64,000 nt of DNA from the NCBI GenBank assembly GCA_050633265.1, contig JBOEGE010000005.1, positions 620,001-684,000 on the forward strand, read 5' to 3'. The notes beneath the pieces were generated by a model that ran no database searches, had not been told where the DNA came from, and saw only the letters and a program-made list of their open reading frames with translations. The position numbers and the translations under genes were made by a program. This document shows, one piece after another, positions 30,317 through 39,579 of the stretch. Position 1 is the first letter of the stretch, and each line of letters opens with the position of its first letter. The DNA is from JBLHZY01 sp050633265 (lineage in GTDB: Bacteria > Pseudomonadota > Alphaproteobacteria > Rhodobacterales > Rhodobacteraceae).

Positions 30317-31834
30317 CTAGTGAACAGAGGCAAACATAATCGCTTCCGGCGTAGCCTCTTTGGGCGAGAACTCTTCGACAATCCGCCCCTGACGGCACAC
30401 CAGGATACGATCCGAAACGGCCAAAATCTCGGGCAGGTAAGACGAGATCACCACAACCGGAATGCCCTCATCCGCCAGCTTGTTGATCAGCGCATGAATT
30501 TCGGCAATCGCGCCCACATCAACCCCGCGTGTTGGCTCATCAAAGATGATCAGCTTGGGCTGCTGAACCAGAGATTTCGCGATCACAACCTTCTGCTGAT
30601 TGCCGCCCGAAAGCTCGATGGTTTTGGCATCTGTATTGAGCTGGCGCATCTGCAAAGTCTTGCCCCACTCATCCGCCAATTGCTTCATCTGCGTCAAGTT
30701 CACAATCGCCGTTGAGCCGGAATTTCCGGCCAGATAGCCATTATAAATGTTTTCCGCCACAGACATGGTTTCAAAGAATCCCTCGCTCTTGCGATCCTCT
30801 GTGACATAGACAATCCCGTCCTTGATCGCTTGGCGCGGAACCCGGTAACGCACGGATTTATCTTGGAATTTAACCTCGCCGCCGTGAAACAGATTGCGCT
30901 TAAACACGCCGGCAACGATCTTGGCCGTCTCTGTGCGCCCCGATCCGATCAGCCCGAAAATGCCTGTCACCTGCCCCTCAAAGATCGAGAAGGAATTGTT
31001 GCGCACGGCCTTTTGCATCGACAGGTTTTCAACCGAAAGCGCGCGCGCGCCAGCTTTGCGCAAGGGCCGCAGATGGGCCGCATCGCCATAAAGCTCATCG
31101 CTCAATTGGCGGCCAACCATCGCCCCGATAATGCTGTCACGATCAAAATTGCCCGCGTCATCCGTGATCACATGATTGCCATCGCGCAGGATGGTGATCC
31201 GGTCGGCCTTTGAGACCGCCTCTTCCAAAGCATGGGTGATAAAGACGATCCCAACTCCGCGCTCTTTGAGGCGATCCAGGAGCAGGAAAAAGTGATGCTT
31301 TTCTTCGGGTGTCAGCGTCGCGGTCGGCTCATCAAAAATGATCACACGGGCCTTTTGGATCACCGCGCGCGCGATCTCAACCATCTGCTTTTGCGCCGCA
31401 CCAAGTGAGGAAACCAACATCGCCGGATCAACGCCGAAATTGAGCTGCTGAAGGAATTGCTGCGCACCAATATAAAGCCCGCGCAGCCGGTTAAAGAATT
31501 TCTCGTTTCCGAGATAAAGATTTTGCGCGACCGTGAGCGAGGGCACAAGCGAGGTCTCCTGATAGACCATCGCAACCCCGCATTCGAGCGCATCCGCCGG
31601 GCGGGAAAAGCGCACTGGCTTGCCCTCAAAAACCACCTCACCCGAGGTCTGCTCAACCGCGCCGGCAAGCACTTTGCACAGGGTCGATTTGCCAGCGCCA
31701 TTCTCGCCCAAAAGCGCATGGATTTCACCGGGGCGCACATCAAAATCAATGTTGCTAACGGCCTTAACCCCCCGATATTCCTTGGTAATGGACTTTGCAG
31801 CAATCAATACATCTGTGTTCATATCGGCGCTCAT
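30317..31834 (-). CDS. Sugar ABC transporter ATPase (RbsA/XylG type, two domains)
   Basis: A 505-residue ATPase with two nucleotide-binding domains, as in carbohydrate uptake transporter family 2. Domain 1 has Walker A LLGENGAGKST, Walker B ARVIIFDEPTATL and EEKHHFFLLLDRLKERGVGI. Domain 2 has the divergent P-loop GLIGSGRTE and intact LSGGNQQKVVIAKSLVQQP and LIIFDEPTRGVDVG. The second Walker A lacks the GKST form, normal for this subfamily. The ATG at 31834 overlaps the stop of the propeller gene by 4 bases. It energises the two permeases encoded upstream. Confidence 0.93.
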   Translation of the reverse strand: MSADMNTDVLIAAKSITKEYRGVKAVSNIDFDVRPGEIHALLGENGAGKSTLCKVLAGAVEQTSGEVVFEGKPVRFSRPADALECGVAMVYQETSLVPSLTVAQNLYLGNEKFFNRLRGLYIGAQQFLQQLNFGVDPAMLVSSLGAAQKQMVEIARAVIQKARVIIFDEPTATLTPEEKHHFFLLLDRLKERGVGIVFITHALEEAVSKADRITILRDGNHVITDDAGNFDRDSIIGAMVGRQLSDELYGDAAHLRPLRKAGARALSVENLSMQKAVRNNSFSIFEGQVTGIFGLIGSGRTETAKIVAGVFKRNLFHGGEVKFQDKSVRYRVPRQAIKDGIVYVTEDRKSEGFFETMSVAENIYNGYLAGNSGSTAIVNLTQMKQLADEWGKTLQMRQLNTDAKTIELSGGNQQKVVIAKSLVQQPKLIIFDEPTRGVDVGAIAEIHALINKLADEGIPVVVISSYLPEILAVSDRILVCRQGRIVEEFSPKEATPEAIMFASVH

Positions 31835-32898
31835 ACCTGTGCCTCCAGCGTAACTTGCGCGATGCATCCATCGCCTTTCGCGCTAAAGATCAGCGCGCCG
31901 TTCTGCTCAATGCAAGAGGTCACACCATGGCGCGCCCCATCTGCGCGGCTCTGAAAACTGCGCACCGGAACAAAGGCCTCATCAAGGCCTATGATCATCC
32001 CGAAAGAGCGCATAGGCGCCCATGGTTTGAGCACGCCAAGCTGCTTCACCCCGCCTGCTTGAAGCGGTTCAAGAAAGGTTTTCCCCGAACGCAAACAAGG
32101 CGCGATCCAGTATTCCGGCTCAATATCCGTCAGCATCTGGGCGCGGTAGGCATCCTCGTGCAGGACAAATTCCAAGAGCTGCGAGCGCGGCGCAAACAGC
32201 GAAAGCCAATAGCCCTCGCCCCCCGCCACCAAACGCGCCGGATAGCCCGGAAGATTGCTCAAAACCTCAACCAAGCCCCCCCCGGAAAGCGGGATACGCA
32301 CCAGCCGCGAGCGCCAGCTTTCCGCCACGATCAGATCATCACCTGCGCGAACAAGCCCCGCAGGCCAAGCCAGCCCAGAGGCGATTTGATCCGCATCGCC
32401 CGTGCTCAACCTGATCCGCCAAAGCGCACCGGAGCGGCGTTTTTCAAGCAGGTCGCGCTGCCAATCTGCATTGGTGTTATGGGCCGAGCCATTGGCGATG
32501 ATCAGCGTATCATCATCAAGGGCAAGCGCCGCCGTGGGGCAGCTGATCGTTGTTGGCAAGACCATCGGTTGGGTCGCTTTGGAGCCCTGCAACAAATGCA
32601 GACTGCGATCCTCCAGCCCAACAAGCGCCGCACCAGAGGGCATATCCGCGATAAAGGCCACATCCGCATTGAAACGGTGCAACAGCTCGTCCGTTTCGAC
32701 CCGGTAAACATCCCTGCCCGCCGAGTAGATCAGCCCGCTCTTCGTCATCGCAAGATTATCGGCTTGCGCACGCGTTTGAAGCGGCGCCGCGCTATCAAGC
32801 CCGGTATTGGGGCGAAAAGCGCCATCCAAAGCCGGGACAGTAATCGCCCGCGCACCCCGCCCAAAGACACCATCAAAGAAGTTGGAAAGGAAGCTCAT
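31831..32898 (-). CDS. SMP-30/strictosidine-synthase-like beta-propeller protein
   Basis: A 355-residue protein with repeats typical of a six-bladed propeller related to gluconolactonase/strictosidine synthase: GLIYSAGRDVYRVETD, AALALDDDTLIIANGSAHN, LIVAESWRSRLVRIPLSGGG and YWLSLFAPRSQLLEF. There is no signal peptide, so it should be cytoplasmic. Family members hydrolyse lactones or sit as regulatory propellers. Its metal ligands cannot be assigned with confidence by eye. It lies between a permease fused to a similar propeller and the ATPase, and overlaps both neighbours by 4 bases, strongly suggesting a shared function. Confidence 0.75.
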   Translation of the reverse strand: MSFLSNFFDGVFGRGARAITVPALDGAFRPNTGLDSAAPLQTRAQADNLAMTKSGLIYSAGRDVYRVETDELLHRFNADVAFIADMPSGAALVGLEDRSLHLLQGSKATQPMVLPTTISCPTAALALDDDTLIIANGSAHNTNADWQRDLLEKRRSGALWRIRLSTGDADQIASGLAWPAGLVRAGDDLIVAESWRSRLVRIPLSGGGLVEVLSNLPGYPARLVAGGEGYWLSLFAPRSQLLEFVLHEDAYRAQMLTDIEPEYWIAPCLRSGKTFLEPLQAGGVKQLGVLKPWAPMRSFGMIIGLDEAFVPVRSFQSRADGARHGVTSCIEQNGALIFSAKGDGCIAQVTLEAQV

Positions 32899-35015
32899 GC
32901 CTTGTCTCCCCAATAAGATTTCGAGCTGACCCAATCCTTATCGCCACGGTTCAATTTGATCCGCCCGATCCGATTGTTGGTGATCCCGCCAAGATAGAGA
33001 TAGCCCTTATGTTCGCGCATCGAGGTGATCATCGGATGGTTCTCACCGCCCATATCCCAGAGCGATTCCAATATGTTGCCCTGATCATCAAAGCGCAGAA
33101 TGCAGCCTGTGTTGATATTGGGGAACAGCCATTCATCCGCCGCAACCCGGCGCGCCATACGGCGGCGAAAGCCCGGCATGCGCATCGCAAGATCTTGGGT
33201 TGGCGTGCGAATGCCAGCCAGCGCGAGCCAATAAGTTCCATCTGAGGCGCGGTTAATATTGTCGGGGAAACCGGGCAGATTTGGGATCACGATCTCAACC
33301 TGGCCCTTCTTTGGCCCCTCGACCCAATAGCGCGAAATCCGCGCCGCCCAAGTCTCAGCAAAGTAGAAGGATTTGTTATCATGGGCCATGCAAATCCCGT
33401 TGGGGAAGATGCGATTGCGAATGATGGTTTGGGTGTGGTTGGTCTTGGGATCATAGCAAATGATCCGCCCATTGCCGCGCCCCTCAAGGCTATCAACGGG
33501 CCATTCTTCCATCTCATAACGAACGGTCGCCTCAGAGAAATAGACCTTGCCGTCTTGGGCGATGTCCAGATCATCGGCAAGCTTGAGGCGGCTGTCATCA
33601 ATCACCGAAAGCCGCGTGCGCCCGGTCTCATCTGTCATCTTTGAGACCTCGCCAGCAGGGCTTACCGCATAAAGCCCCATCCCGCCGATACAGACGAGCA
33701 GATTATCATCGCGGTCAAAGGCCATCCCCAAGGGGCGCCCGCCCACATGGGCAAAAATCTCGCGGGTTTTGTAATCGGGCGCGAGGAAGCGGATGATATC
33801 GCCATGCCTATCGCCGCAATAAAGATTGTCGTTGCGATCAAGGATAACATCCTCTGGCCCCTCAACCTGATCAAGCCCGATCACCTCAACCCCGCGCAAC
33901 CCGTCATTCAGCGCAAAAGGCGAGCTCGCATCCCCATCCGCCGTTGGCGGTTCTGGGAGCTTGAGATAGGTCGGCGCAACATAAACAGACGAAAGCAATT
34001 TATGGCGGTTCTTTAGCCAGCGCACATCAATCGCCACCGCCAGCAAAAGCACAAGCCCAAGCCCAACGGAGGACGCCCCCGCAGGCAGGCTGAGCCGCAC
34101 CAGCCCGTTGATCAGCAGCAAAACAGCCAGCGCACCGATCAAAGCCTTGGCCACAGAGCCACGCCCGCCGCCCAGCGAATTGCCGCCCAAAACGGCCGCC
34201 GTCAGCGCCATGATCTCAAGCCCAAGGCCCGTATCCGCCCCCGCGCCCGAAAGCCGCGCGGCGATCAAAACGCCTGCCAAAGCGGCCAGAAATCCAGAAA
34301 CAACATAAGAGAGGCAAACAATGCGCGGCACTGCGATCCCCATATTATGGGCCGAGCGGCGCGAGCCACCAACCGCCATAATCCGCCAGCCAATGCGCAG
34401 CCGCGTCAGCGCGATATGAACCGCAAGCGCGACAACGATCAGCACACAAGTGCTAAACGGAATGCCAAAAACGCTGCCTTCTCCGATGAAATACCAAGCA
34501 TCATCATCAATGAAACCGCCCGCAATTTTCACCGAATACTTGAGCAGCAAAAGATCAACGATAGAGCGCACGATGATCAAGGTCACAAGGGTTGTCAAAA
34601 ACGCGCGCAGCTTAAAATAGCCGATCAAAATCCCATTGATCAGGCCAACAAAGGCCCCAATCGCCAGCGTCGCAGGGATCACCGCCCAAAGCGGCCACCC
34701 CGCCACAGAAAGCAAGGTCAGCGTCACCAAATTGGAAAGCGCATAGACAGAGGAGACGCTCAGATCAATGCCGCCCGCCACAAGCACGATCATCATCGCG
34801 ATCGTCACAAGGCCAAATTCGCCGAGCTGGCGCACCGTGTCAGAGACGTTCACCCCGGAATAAAAGTTCGGGATATTGGCGCCCATAAACACAATCAAAA
34901 TCATCAACAAGAAAAACGGGATCGCATTATCCGACCAGCGCTTGGACAGAATTTCGCCCAACAGATGATCCGGGATCAAACGGTAGCGCAGCTTGGTGGC
35001 GGTTTCAGAAAAGCT
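32895..35015 (-). CDS. RbsC-type ABC permease fused to an SMP-30/strictosidine-synthase-like propeller
   Basis: A 706-residue fusion. Residues 1 to about 345 are a sugar permease of the RbsC/BPD_transp_2 family, with about eight to ten helices, MMIVLVAGGIDLSVSSVYAL and the cytoplasmic ATPase-docking region AVLGGNSLGGGRGSVAKALI. A linker (YVAPTYLKLPEPPTADGDAS) leads to a C-terminal propeller from about 385: VEGPEDVILDRNDNLYCGDR, then GRPLGMAFDRDDNLLVCIGG and FPNGICMAHDNKSFYFAETW. The permease C terminus is normally cytoplasmic, which would place the propeller inside the cell. The start at 35015 (ATG) has AAGG upstream. It is the most distinctive gene of the operon. Confidence 0.88.
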   Translation of the reverse strand, partial: SFSETATKLRYRLIPDHLLGEILSKRWSDNAIPFFLLMILIVFMGANIPNFYSGVNVSDTVRQLGEFGLVTIAMMIVLVAGGIDLSVSSVYALSNLVTLTLLSVAGWPLWAVIPATLAIGAFVGLINGILIGYFKLRAFLTTLVTLIIVRSIVDLLLLKYSVKIAGGFIDDDAWYFIGEGSVFGIPFSTCVLIVVALAVHIALTRLRIGWRIMAVGGSRRSAHNMGIAVPRIVCLSYVVSGFLAALAGVLIAARLSGAGADTGLGLEIMALTAAVLGGNSLGGGRGSVAKALIGALAVLLLINGLVRLSLPAGASSVGLGLVLLLAVAIDVRWLKNRHKLLSSVYVAPTYLKLPEPPTADGDASSPFALNDGLRGVEVIGLDQVEGPEDVILDRNDNLYCGDRHGDIIRFLAPDYKTREIFAHVGGRPLGMAFDRDDNLLVCIGGMGLYAVSPAGEVSKMTDETGRTRLSVIDDSRLKLADDLDIAQDGKVYFSEATVRYEMEEWPVDSLEGRGNGRIICYDPKTNHTQTIIRNRIFPNGICMAHDNKSFYFAETWAARISRYWVEGPKKGQVEIVIPNLPGFPDNINRASDGTYWLALAGIRTPTQDLAMRMPGFRRRMARRVAADEWLFPNINTGCILRFDDQGNILESLWDMGGENHPMITSMREHKGYLYLGGITNNRIGRIKLNRGDKDWVSSKSYWGDKA

Positions 35016-35062
35016 CATCAATCTTGCCTTGTTCAAAGAAACGGTTAAGCGCAGATCGCGCC

Positions 35063-35101
35063 AAAGTGGCCGCGGCGACCGGAAGGAAAAGTGGCCGCCG
35101 C
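35063..35101 (-). promoter_or_regulatory. Intra-operon hairpin and direct repeat after the binding-protein gene
   Basis: GCGGCG (35072-35077) pairs with CGCCGC (35096-35101) over an 18-base loop, and AAAGTGGCCGC-type sequence occurs twice 25 bases apart (from 35063 and 35088). A stem here would protect the upstream binding-protein mRNA and lower expression of the membrane genes, a common layout for importers. The role is inferred. Confidence 0.4.
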
Positions 35102-35111
35102 AGCCTGGGGA

Positions 35112-36110
35112 TTATTCCAGCAGATCAAGCGACCAGCAGGAGCCGCCATGCATGGTGTCTTTGGTGATGGTTTTGGTCGGGCTATAAAGCGTCACTTTGG
35201 TCTCGCCGGCTTTATGCTCGTCTTGCAAAAGCGTGCGGATCATCGTGTTAAGATCGTTGCCCTGCGCCGGAACATCATAGGACACAACAACATCAAAAAG
35301 CCCGGAGGCAACATTATCGCAATCCATCTGCGCGCCGCCGCCCGATGTGATCAGGTGCACATCCGCTCTGTCGGCCTCTTTGAGCGCCGCAGCCGTGCCT
35401 GTATCCATCACATCCCAAAAGCCGATGGAGGCACAAAGATCCGGGTGCTGTTGCAAAACAGTGGCCGTCACATTGCGCGATTTTGTGGCATCCCAGTCAG
35501 CCGCCTGGTTGGAAACAACCTCAATTTCAGGGTGCTGCGACAGAACGCTTTCAACGCCCTTCATCGTATAGGCCGAGGCAGCAGCTGTCAGAACACCTTG
35601 AACAATCTGGATTTTCTTAGACGTGCCTTCACCGCAAAGCGCAACGGCCGCTTCGGCTTGCTGTGCGCCAATGCCCTGCCAATCCGCGCCAACATAGGCA
35701 TCCGTGGCATAGCTCGATTTCATATTGACCTGAAGAACCTTGATCCCGGCCTGCTCTGCTTTGCGCAACAGCCGCGCATAGGATTGCACATCAGGGTTAT
35801 GGACAACCATGACATCGGGCTTTTCAGAAATCAGCGCTGTGATCGCCTGCGCGCCAGCATCCGTTGACCAGTTGGGATCGCGAATAACGAAGTTCATGCC
35901 AAGCTTATCGGCTTCGCGCTTCATCATTTTCGCCCAGCCTTCGGTAAGGTCAAACCCCATCGCAGCAGGAACAAAGGCAACTGTTTTGCCCTTGAAGAAT
36001 TCGAAATACTCCGCGCGTGATGGGTCTTCGATCCCTTGCGCATTTGCCGCCATGCCAAAGGTGCTGGCCAGTGCAAGAGCGGCCACAAGGGCCTTGGTTT
36101 TATGTTTCAT
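35112..36110 (-). CDS. Periplasmic sugar-binding protein of the ABC importer
   Basis: A 332-residue protein with a Sec signal peptide cleaved near residue 25 (VAALALASTFGMAANAQG). The periplasmic-binding-protein type 1 fold of carbohydrate uptake follows: KTVAFVPAAMGFDLTEGWAK, QAITALISEKPDVMVVHNPD, VNMKSSYATDAYVGADWQGI and ASIGFWDVMDTGTAAALKEA. The ligand is unknown; it may be a pentose, hexose or sugar acid. GGAGGAG is placed 7 bases before the ATG. A hairpin region follows its stop. Confidence 0.9.
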   Translation of the reverse strand: MKHKTKALVAALALASTFGMAANAQGIEDPSRAEYFEFFKGKTVAFVPAAMGFDLTEGWAKMMKREADKLGMNFVIRDPNWSTDAGAQAITALISEKPDVMVVHNPDVQSYARLLRKAEQAGIKVLQVNMKSSYATDAYVGADWQGIGAQQAEAAVALCGEGTSKKIQIVQGVLTAAASAYTMKGVESVLSQHPEIEVVSNQAADWDATKSRNVTATVLQQHPDLCASIGFWDVMDTGTAAALKEADRADVHLITSGGGAQMDCDNVASGLFDVVVSYDVPAQGNDLNTMIRTLLQDEHKAGETKVTLYSPTKTITKDTMHGGSCWSLDLLE

Positions 36111-36192
36111 AGTAACTCCTCCTAGTTGATTTTATCGGGTCTTTGCCCGCATTCGTGCCACAGGCTTCTGCCTGTTTGGTTGGAATTTGAGA

Positions 36193-37170
36193 TCAGATAT
36201 CGCCTTGTTGCGCGGTTTGCTCATCGCGCGGATTGAGCAAGCTATCAAACAGGATCGCCGCCAAAAGCAGCCCCGATTTAACGATATTCTGAGTGGTGTA
36301 TTGGACGTTCAGGATGGTCATCCCGTTGATCAGAATGCCGATCAAAAGCGTGCCAACAATCACATTGCGAATGCCGCCGCGCCCGCCAGAAAGGCCGATG
36401 CCGCCGATCACCACAACGAGGATCACATCATAAACAAGGTTGGAAAGCGCAACCCGCGTATTCATCCCCGAAACCGACGCCGCCGTAATCAGCCCCGCGC
36501 CATAGCCGATCATCGCCGAGGTCGCATATTGCATCAAGATCGTTGGCCGCACAGGAATACCCGACATGCGCGCCGCCAATGGATTATCGCCAATCGAATA
36601 GATAAAGCGCCCGCGCCGTGTTTTGACCAGGAAAAGATGCCCCGCCAAACAGGCGATCAAAAACGCAATCACCGGAACCGGAATGCCAAACAGCGCGCCC
36701 GCACCAAGCCAGACAAGCCCCTCAGCCGCAGGCGGCAGATAGACCACCTCAAGCTGGATCACCGCCAAGCGGATCGCGCCATATGTCAGCGTGCCAACGG
36801 CAAGCGAGGCAAACAGCGGCGGAATTTCAACGAAAGCGATCAAGAACCCATTCAGCAGCCCAACCGCGAGCGAGAAAGCCAGCCCAATCGCGATCGCATA
36901 GCCCATCGAGGCGCCATCCGTCATCAGTTGCAGCGACCAAGCCGTCGCCATCGCCATAATCGAGACAATCGCCAAATCAATCCCGCGCCCAATCACAACA
37001 ATCGCCATCGCAACGCCCAAAATCCCAAGCACAGAAACGTTGCGCACGAGTTGGAGGATGTTGTCGCTTTGAAGAAAGCCATTGGTGATCACGCTGAAAG
37101 TGAGAAACAGCCCAAGCGCGATTAGAAACACGATCTTCTCCTGCGAGAAGCCGCCAAAACCTTTTTGCAT
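36193..37170 (-). CDS. Sugar ABC transporter permease (RbsC type)
   Basis: A 325-residue permease with about eight to ten helices (IVFLIALGLFLTFSVITNGF, LGILGVAMAIVVIGRGIDLA and AIAIGLAFSLAVGLLNGFLI) and the coupling region IGGIGLSGGRGGIRNVIVG. It is the first gene of the operon. Together with the fused permease downstream it likely forms a heterodimeric membrane channel served by one double-domain ATPase. A GAGGAG site lies before the ATG. The opposite-strand AraC regulator starts 226 bases away. Confidence 0.9.
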   Translation of the reverse strand: MQKGFGGFSQEKIVFLIALGLFLTFSVITNGFLQSDNILQLVRNVSVLGILGVAMAIVVIGRGIDLAIVSIMAMATAWSLQLMTDGASMGYAIAIGLAFSLAVGLLNGFLIAFVEIPPLFASLAVGTLTYGAIRLAVIQLEVVYLPPAAEGLVWLGAGALFGIPVPVIAFLIACLAGHLFLVKTRRGRFIYSIGDNPLAARMSGIPVRPTILMQYATSAMIGYGAGLITAASVSGMNTRVALSNLVYDVILVVVIGGIGLSGGRGGIRNVIVGTLLIGILINGMTILNVQYTTQNIVKSGLLLAAILFDSLLNPRDEQTAQQGDI

Positions 37171-37328
37171 TTTTTCTCCTCCCAGCCGCCTCCCCAGCGG
37201 CCCCTCCGCCTTGGGTTTGCATCCCCGGCGTGACAGTCAGGATTGAAGATCGCTCGCAACCTGTCTTTCGCAAGCGTGCACAGCCCTATCACGAGCGCGC
37301 ACAAAGCTTCCCAGAACAGGCAATTTGT

Positions 37329-37373
37329 GAAATAATATTTCGCATGGGAATATTTGCGGTGATCGAAACGATC
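37329..37373. promoter_or_regulatory. Palindromes in the divergent AraC / ABC promoter region
   Basis: GAAAT-AAT-ATTTC (37329-37341) and GATCG-AAA-CGATC (37361-37373) are perfect 5-base dyads within the 226-base divergent gap. They lie 23-68 bases before the AraC start codon and are AT-rich compared with surroundings. They may be regulator or promoter sites; short dyads can occur by chance. Confidence 0.35.
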
Positions 37374-37396
37374 AAAGCATTGGCTTGGGAGGGCTC

Positions 37397-38344
37397 ATGG
37401 AAATCGTATTTGACACAGCTGCAATCGCACCGACCAAACGTGCGGCAGCCTGGCGAGATGCGCTGTGCGGCAACTATGTAACTGTAGATGTAACGATTGA
37501 CGATCCTGATTATTACCACGGCCAGATCAAGCAAACTAACTTTGGCGAGATCAACCTTTCTCAAACCTGTGGCGCCCCGCAAAAGGTTATGCGCAGCAAA
37601 CGCCAGATCGCCCATGTCGAGAAAGATTGCTATTATTTACAAATCCTTAACCGGGGCGCGATTGGCGTAACCCAGCGCAATCATGAAGTCCGCACCGATG
37701 GCGCTGTTACCGGGCTGTATTACGCCTCCGAGCCCTATTTGCTCGACTGTATTGGGGTCACGGATGCGAGCTTCCTGGAAATCCCACGCGCCGCTTTGGC
37801 CACGGCCTTTGATGGCGCGGATCTCCCGATGACAACGGCGATTTCATCAGGAACAGGCGCGGGGCGGCTTCTGGTCGATTTCTGCCGCTCACTTATGGCC
37901 GAATCGCATCTGATGGATACGTCCACACGCGCCAAGCTGGGCGATCAAATGCTTGCCCTTACAGCATTGGCAACGAAAACGTCTCAGATTTGCGAACATT
38001 CCGAGAAAGCCAATCTGCGCGCCGCACGCCTGGGCATGATCAAACATTACATTGATCAAAACCTCACCGATCCGCTTTTAACCCTGACAAGGATCGCCCG
38101 CGATAACGACATCTCGTTGCGCTACCTGCACCGGCTGTTTGAAGAAGAAGAAATCTCGGCCTCTGATTGGATGTGGCAACGCCGGCTTGATCGGGCCTAT
38201 AGCGAATTGCTCAGCGCTGATCCCTGCACGCCCATCACCCAAATTGCCTATGGCAACGGTTTCAACAGCTCGTCGCATTTCTCCAGCATGTTCAAGGCGC
38301 GCTTTGGCGTAACCCCTTCGGATGTTCTTGTCCAAAGCGCCTAA
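37397..38344 (+). CDS. AraC-family transcriptional regulator
   Basis: A 315-residue regulator. An N-terminal cupin-like AraC-binding domain (about 10-190: AAAWRDALCGNYVTVDVTI, then CYYLQILNRGAIGVTQRNHE) senses an effector. The C-terminal double helix-turn-helix (about 215-312) includes DPLLTLTRIARDNDISLRYL, RLFEEEEISASDWMWQRRLD and ITQIAYGNGFNSSSHFSSMF, the AraC signature. The ATG at 37397 follows GGGAGGG closely; an in-frame TTG four codons earlier is less likely. Divergent placement makes it the probable regulator of the sugar ABC / propeller operon. Confidence 0.9.
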   Translation: MEIVFDTAAIAPTKRAAAWRDALCGNYVTVDVTIDDPDYYHGQIKQTNFGEINLSQTCGAPQKVMRSKRQIAHVEKDCYYLQILNRGAIGVTQRNHEVRTDGAVTGLYYASEPYLLDCIGVTDASFLEIPRAALATAFDGADLPMTTAISSGTGAGRLLVDFCRSLMAESHLMDTSTRAKLGDQMLALTALATKTSQICEHSEKANLRAARLGMIKHYIDQNLTDPLLTLTRIARDNDISLRYLHRLFEEEEISASDWMWQRRLDRAYSELLSADPCTPITQIAYGNGFNSSSHFSSMFKARFGVTPSDVLVQSA

Positions 38345-38476
38345 AGGGATTGAGCGGCAATCAATTCAACGCAGCGTTTGAAAGCACTGCGCGGGCATTC
38401 GCCGCAACCGCGCGCGCCCTTTCGCCGCGCCCTGCCAAAGCCTGCGCTTATCAAACCAACCGCAACCAGCGGCGCC

Positions 38477-39022
38477 TTAAGCAGAGGTCTTCCATTTCAC
38501 CGGGGTGATATAAACGATGCTTTCATCAACGCTGACCATCACATCGCCGTCCTGAATATTCACCTGAAGCTTCATCGCCCGGCTTGCCAGTTTTGCCAGC
38601 GCAGCGCTGTCCTCTTGCGAAAAATGTATCACATCAAGATTGTCAAACCGCGTGGTGCTGTTTTGGATTTTCTCCCACCACGTCTCGGCCGTCCGACCGC
38701 CATAAGCATAGACAATCACCTTGTCAGCCTTGCCACAGGACTGGCGCACAACCTTCTCGCTTGGCAGCCCCAGAGCGATCCACAACTCAAGCGCGCCACT
38801 CAGGCTTTTGCGCCAAATATCGGGCTCGTCATCCGTTGAAAGGCCTTTCGTCAGCTCCAACTGCTCATGAGCATTCAGAGCAAAAGCGAGCATGCGCACC
38901 ATCAACCGTTCATCCGTTTCAGAGGGATGTTTGGCGACGGTCAGTTTATGGGTCTCATAATAGTGACGATCCATATCTGAGACGGAAAGCTCAACTTTAT
39001 AAATGGTGGATTTTTGCGCCAT
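38477..39022 (-). CDS. YaeQ-family protein
   Basis: A 181-residue YaeQ. Conserved features are STIYKVELSVSDMDRHYYET at the start, HPSETDERLMVRMLAFALNA, EPDIWRKSLSGALELWIALG and KVIVYAYGGRTAETWWEKI. YaeQ proteins have a PD-(D/E)xK nuclease-like fold; the first enterobacterial members were proposed as transcription-related factors, but no firm role is established. The Glu, Asp and Lys positions of the nuclease-like core appear to be retained (ETDER, EPDIW and the KVIVYAY strand). It stands alone between the AraC regulator and a sparse region. Confidence 0.9.
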   Translation of the reverse strand: MAQKSTIYKVELSVSDMDRHYYETHKLTVAKHPSETDERLMVRMLAFALNAHEQLELTKGLSTDDEPDIWRKSLSGALELWIALGLPSEKVVRQSCGKADKVIVYAYGGRTAETWWEKIQNSTTRFDNLDVIHFSQEDSAALAKLASRAMKLQVNIQDGDVMVSVDESIVYITPVKWKTSA

Positions 39023-39579
39023 GGTTTTCCCCGAAGAGCGAAGTTAGGGATGCCTAGTGCCTTTGGCCCCCTTTGGAAAGCAGATACAAATACCGCGCAT
39101 TATAGGGGCAGAGATGAACGGCTGATGTATGGGATCTCGCAGTACGCAGAAGCGGCCTATCAACCAACAGGCTTACAAAAGCACAACCTCAGCTTTAACC
39201 CGCCCCAGCCGGCATCGCGCCCCGTTCAGCTCGCGCGCAAAGGCCCCAAGACGCCCGCCTTTCGGGACCCATGAAGTTCGGATGGATATCTTTTAATGCC
39301 CCTTGCTCTTTACCCCGATAAAACCCGGCAAAAAGGCTCTTCTCAACCCAGCTTCATCCCCCAATTTCGAAAACAACCCTTCGCCCGCGCTACGAAAATG
39401 GATCACCTTGGCCACAAAACGGCCCTTCGCGAAAAGATGGTTAGAGGTCGGCCAAGCGGGACGAAGCGCCAATTCTCCTAAAAGACCTAAACGACCGCTG
39501 CCGGACCAAACCGGGCATTTGAGGTCGGAAACCATTGCCTCGATAGGCCGAACGGGCAAATATGCTGGTCCCAAACGTG
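39023..39579. other. 557-base stretch without a convincing gene
   Basis: Only short, overlapping frames are present and none has a good ribosome-binding site. The base composition is less biased than in coding neighbours. Segments such as AAACCGGGCATTTGAGG and CGAACGGGCAAATATG resemble decayed spacer sequence seen in other Rhodobacteraceae, as I recall. I identify no promoter, repeat or RNA. Confidence 0.5.

Noticed and set aside
31795..32916. 373-codon plus-strand frame opposite the propeller gene
   Set aside because: Antisense to a gene with clear propeller repeats and overlapping starts and stops; composition (Arg, His, Gln) is not protein-like for this genome.
39293..39574. 93-codon minus-strand frame in the gene-poor region
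   Set aside because: No start signal, no recognised motif, and overlaps equally long frames on the other strand.
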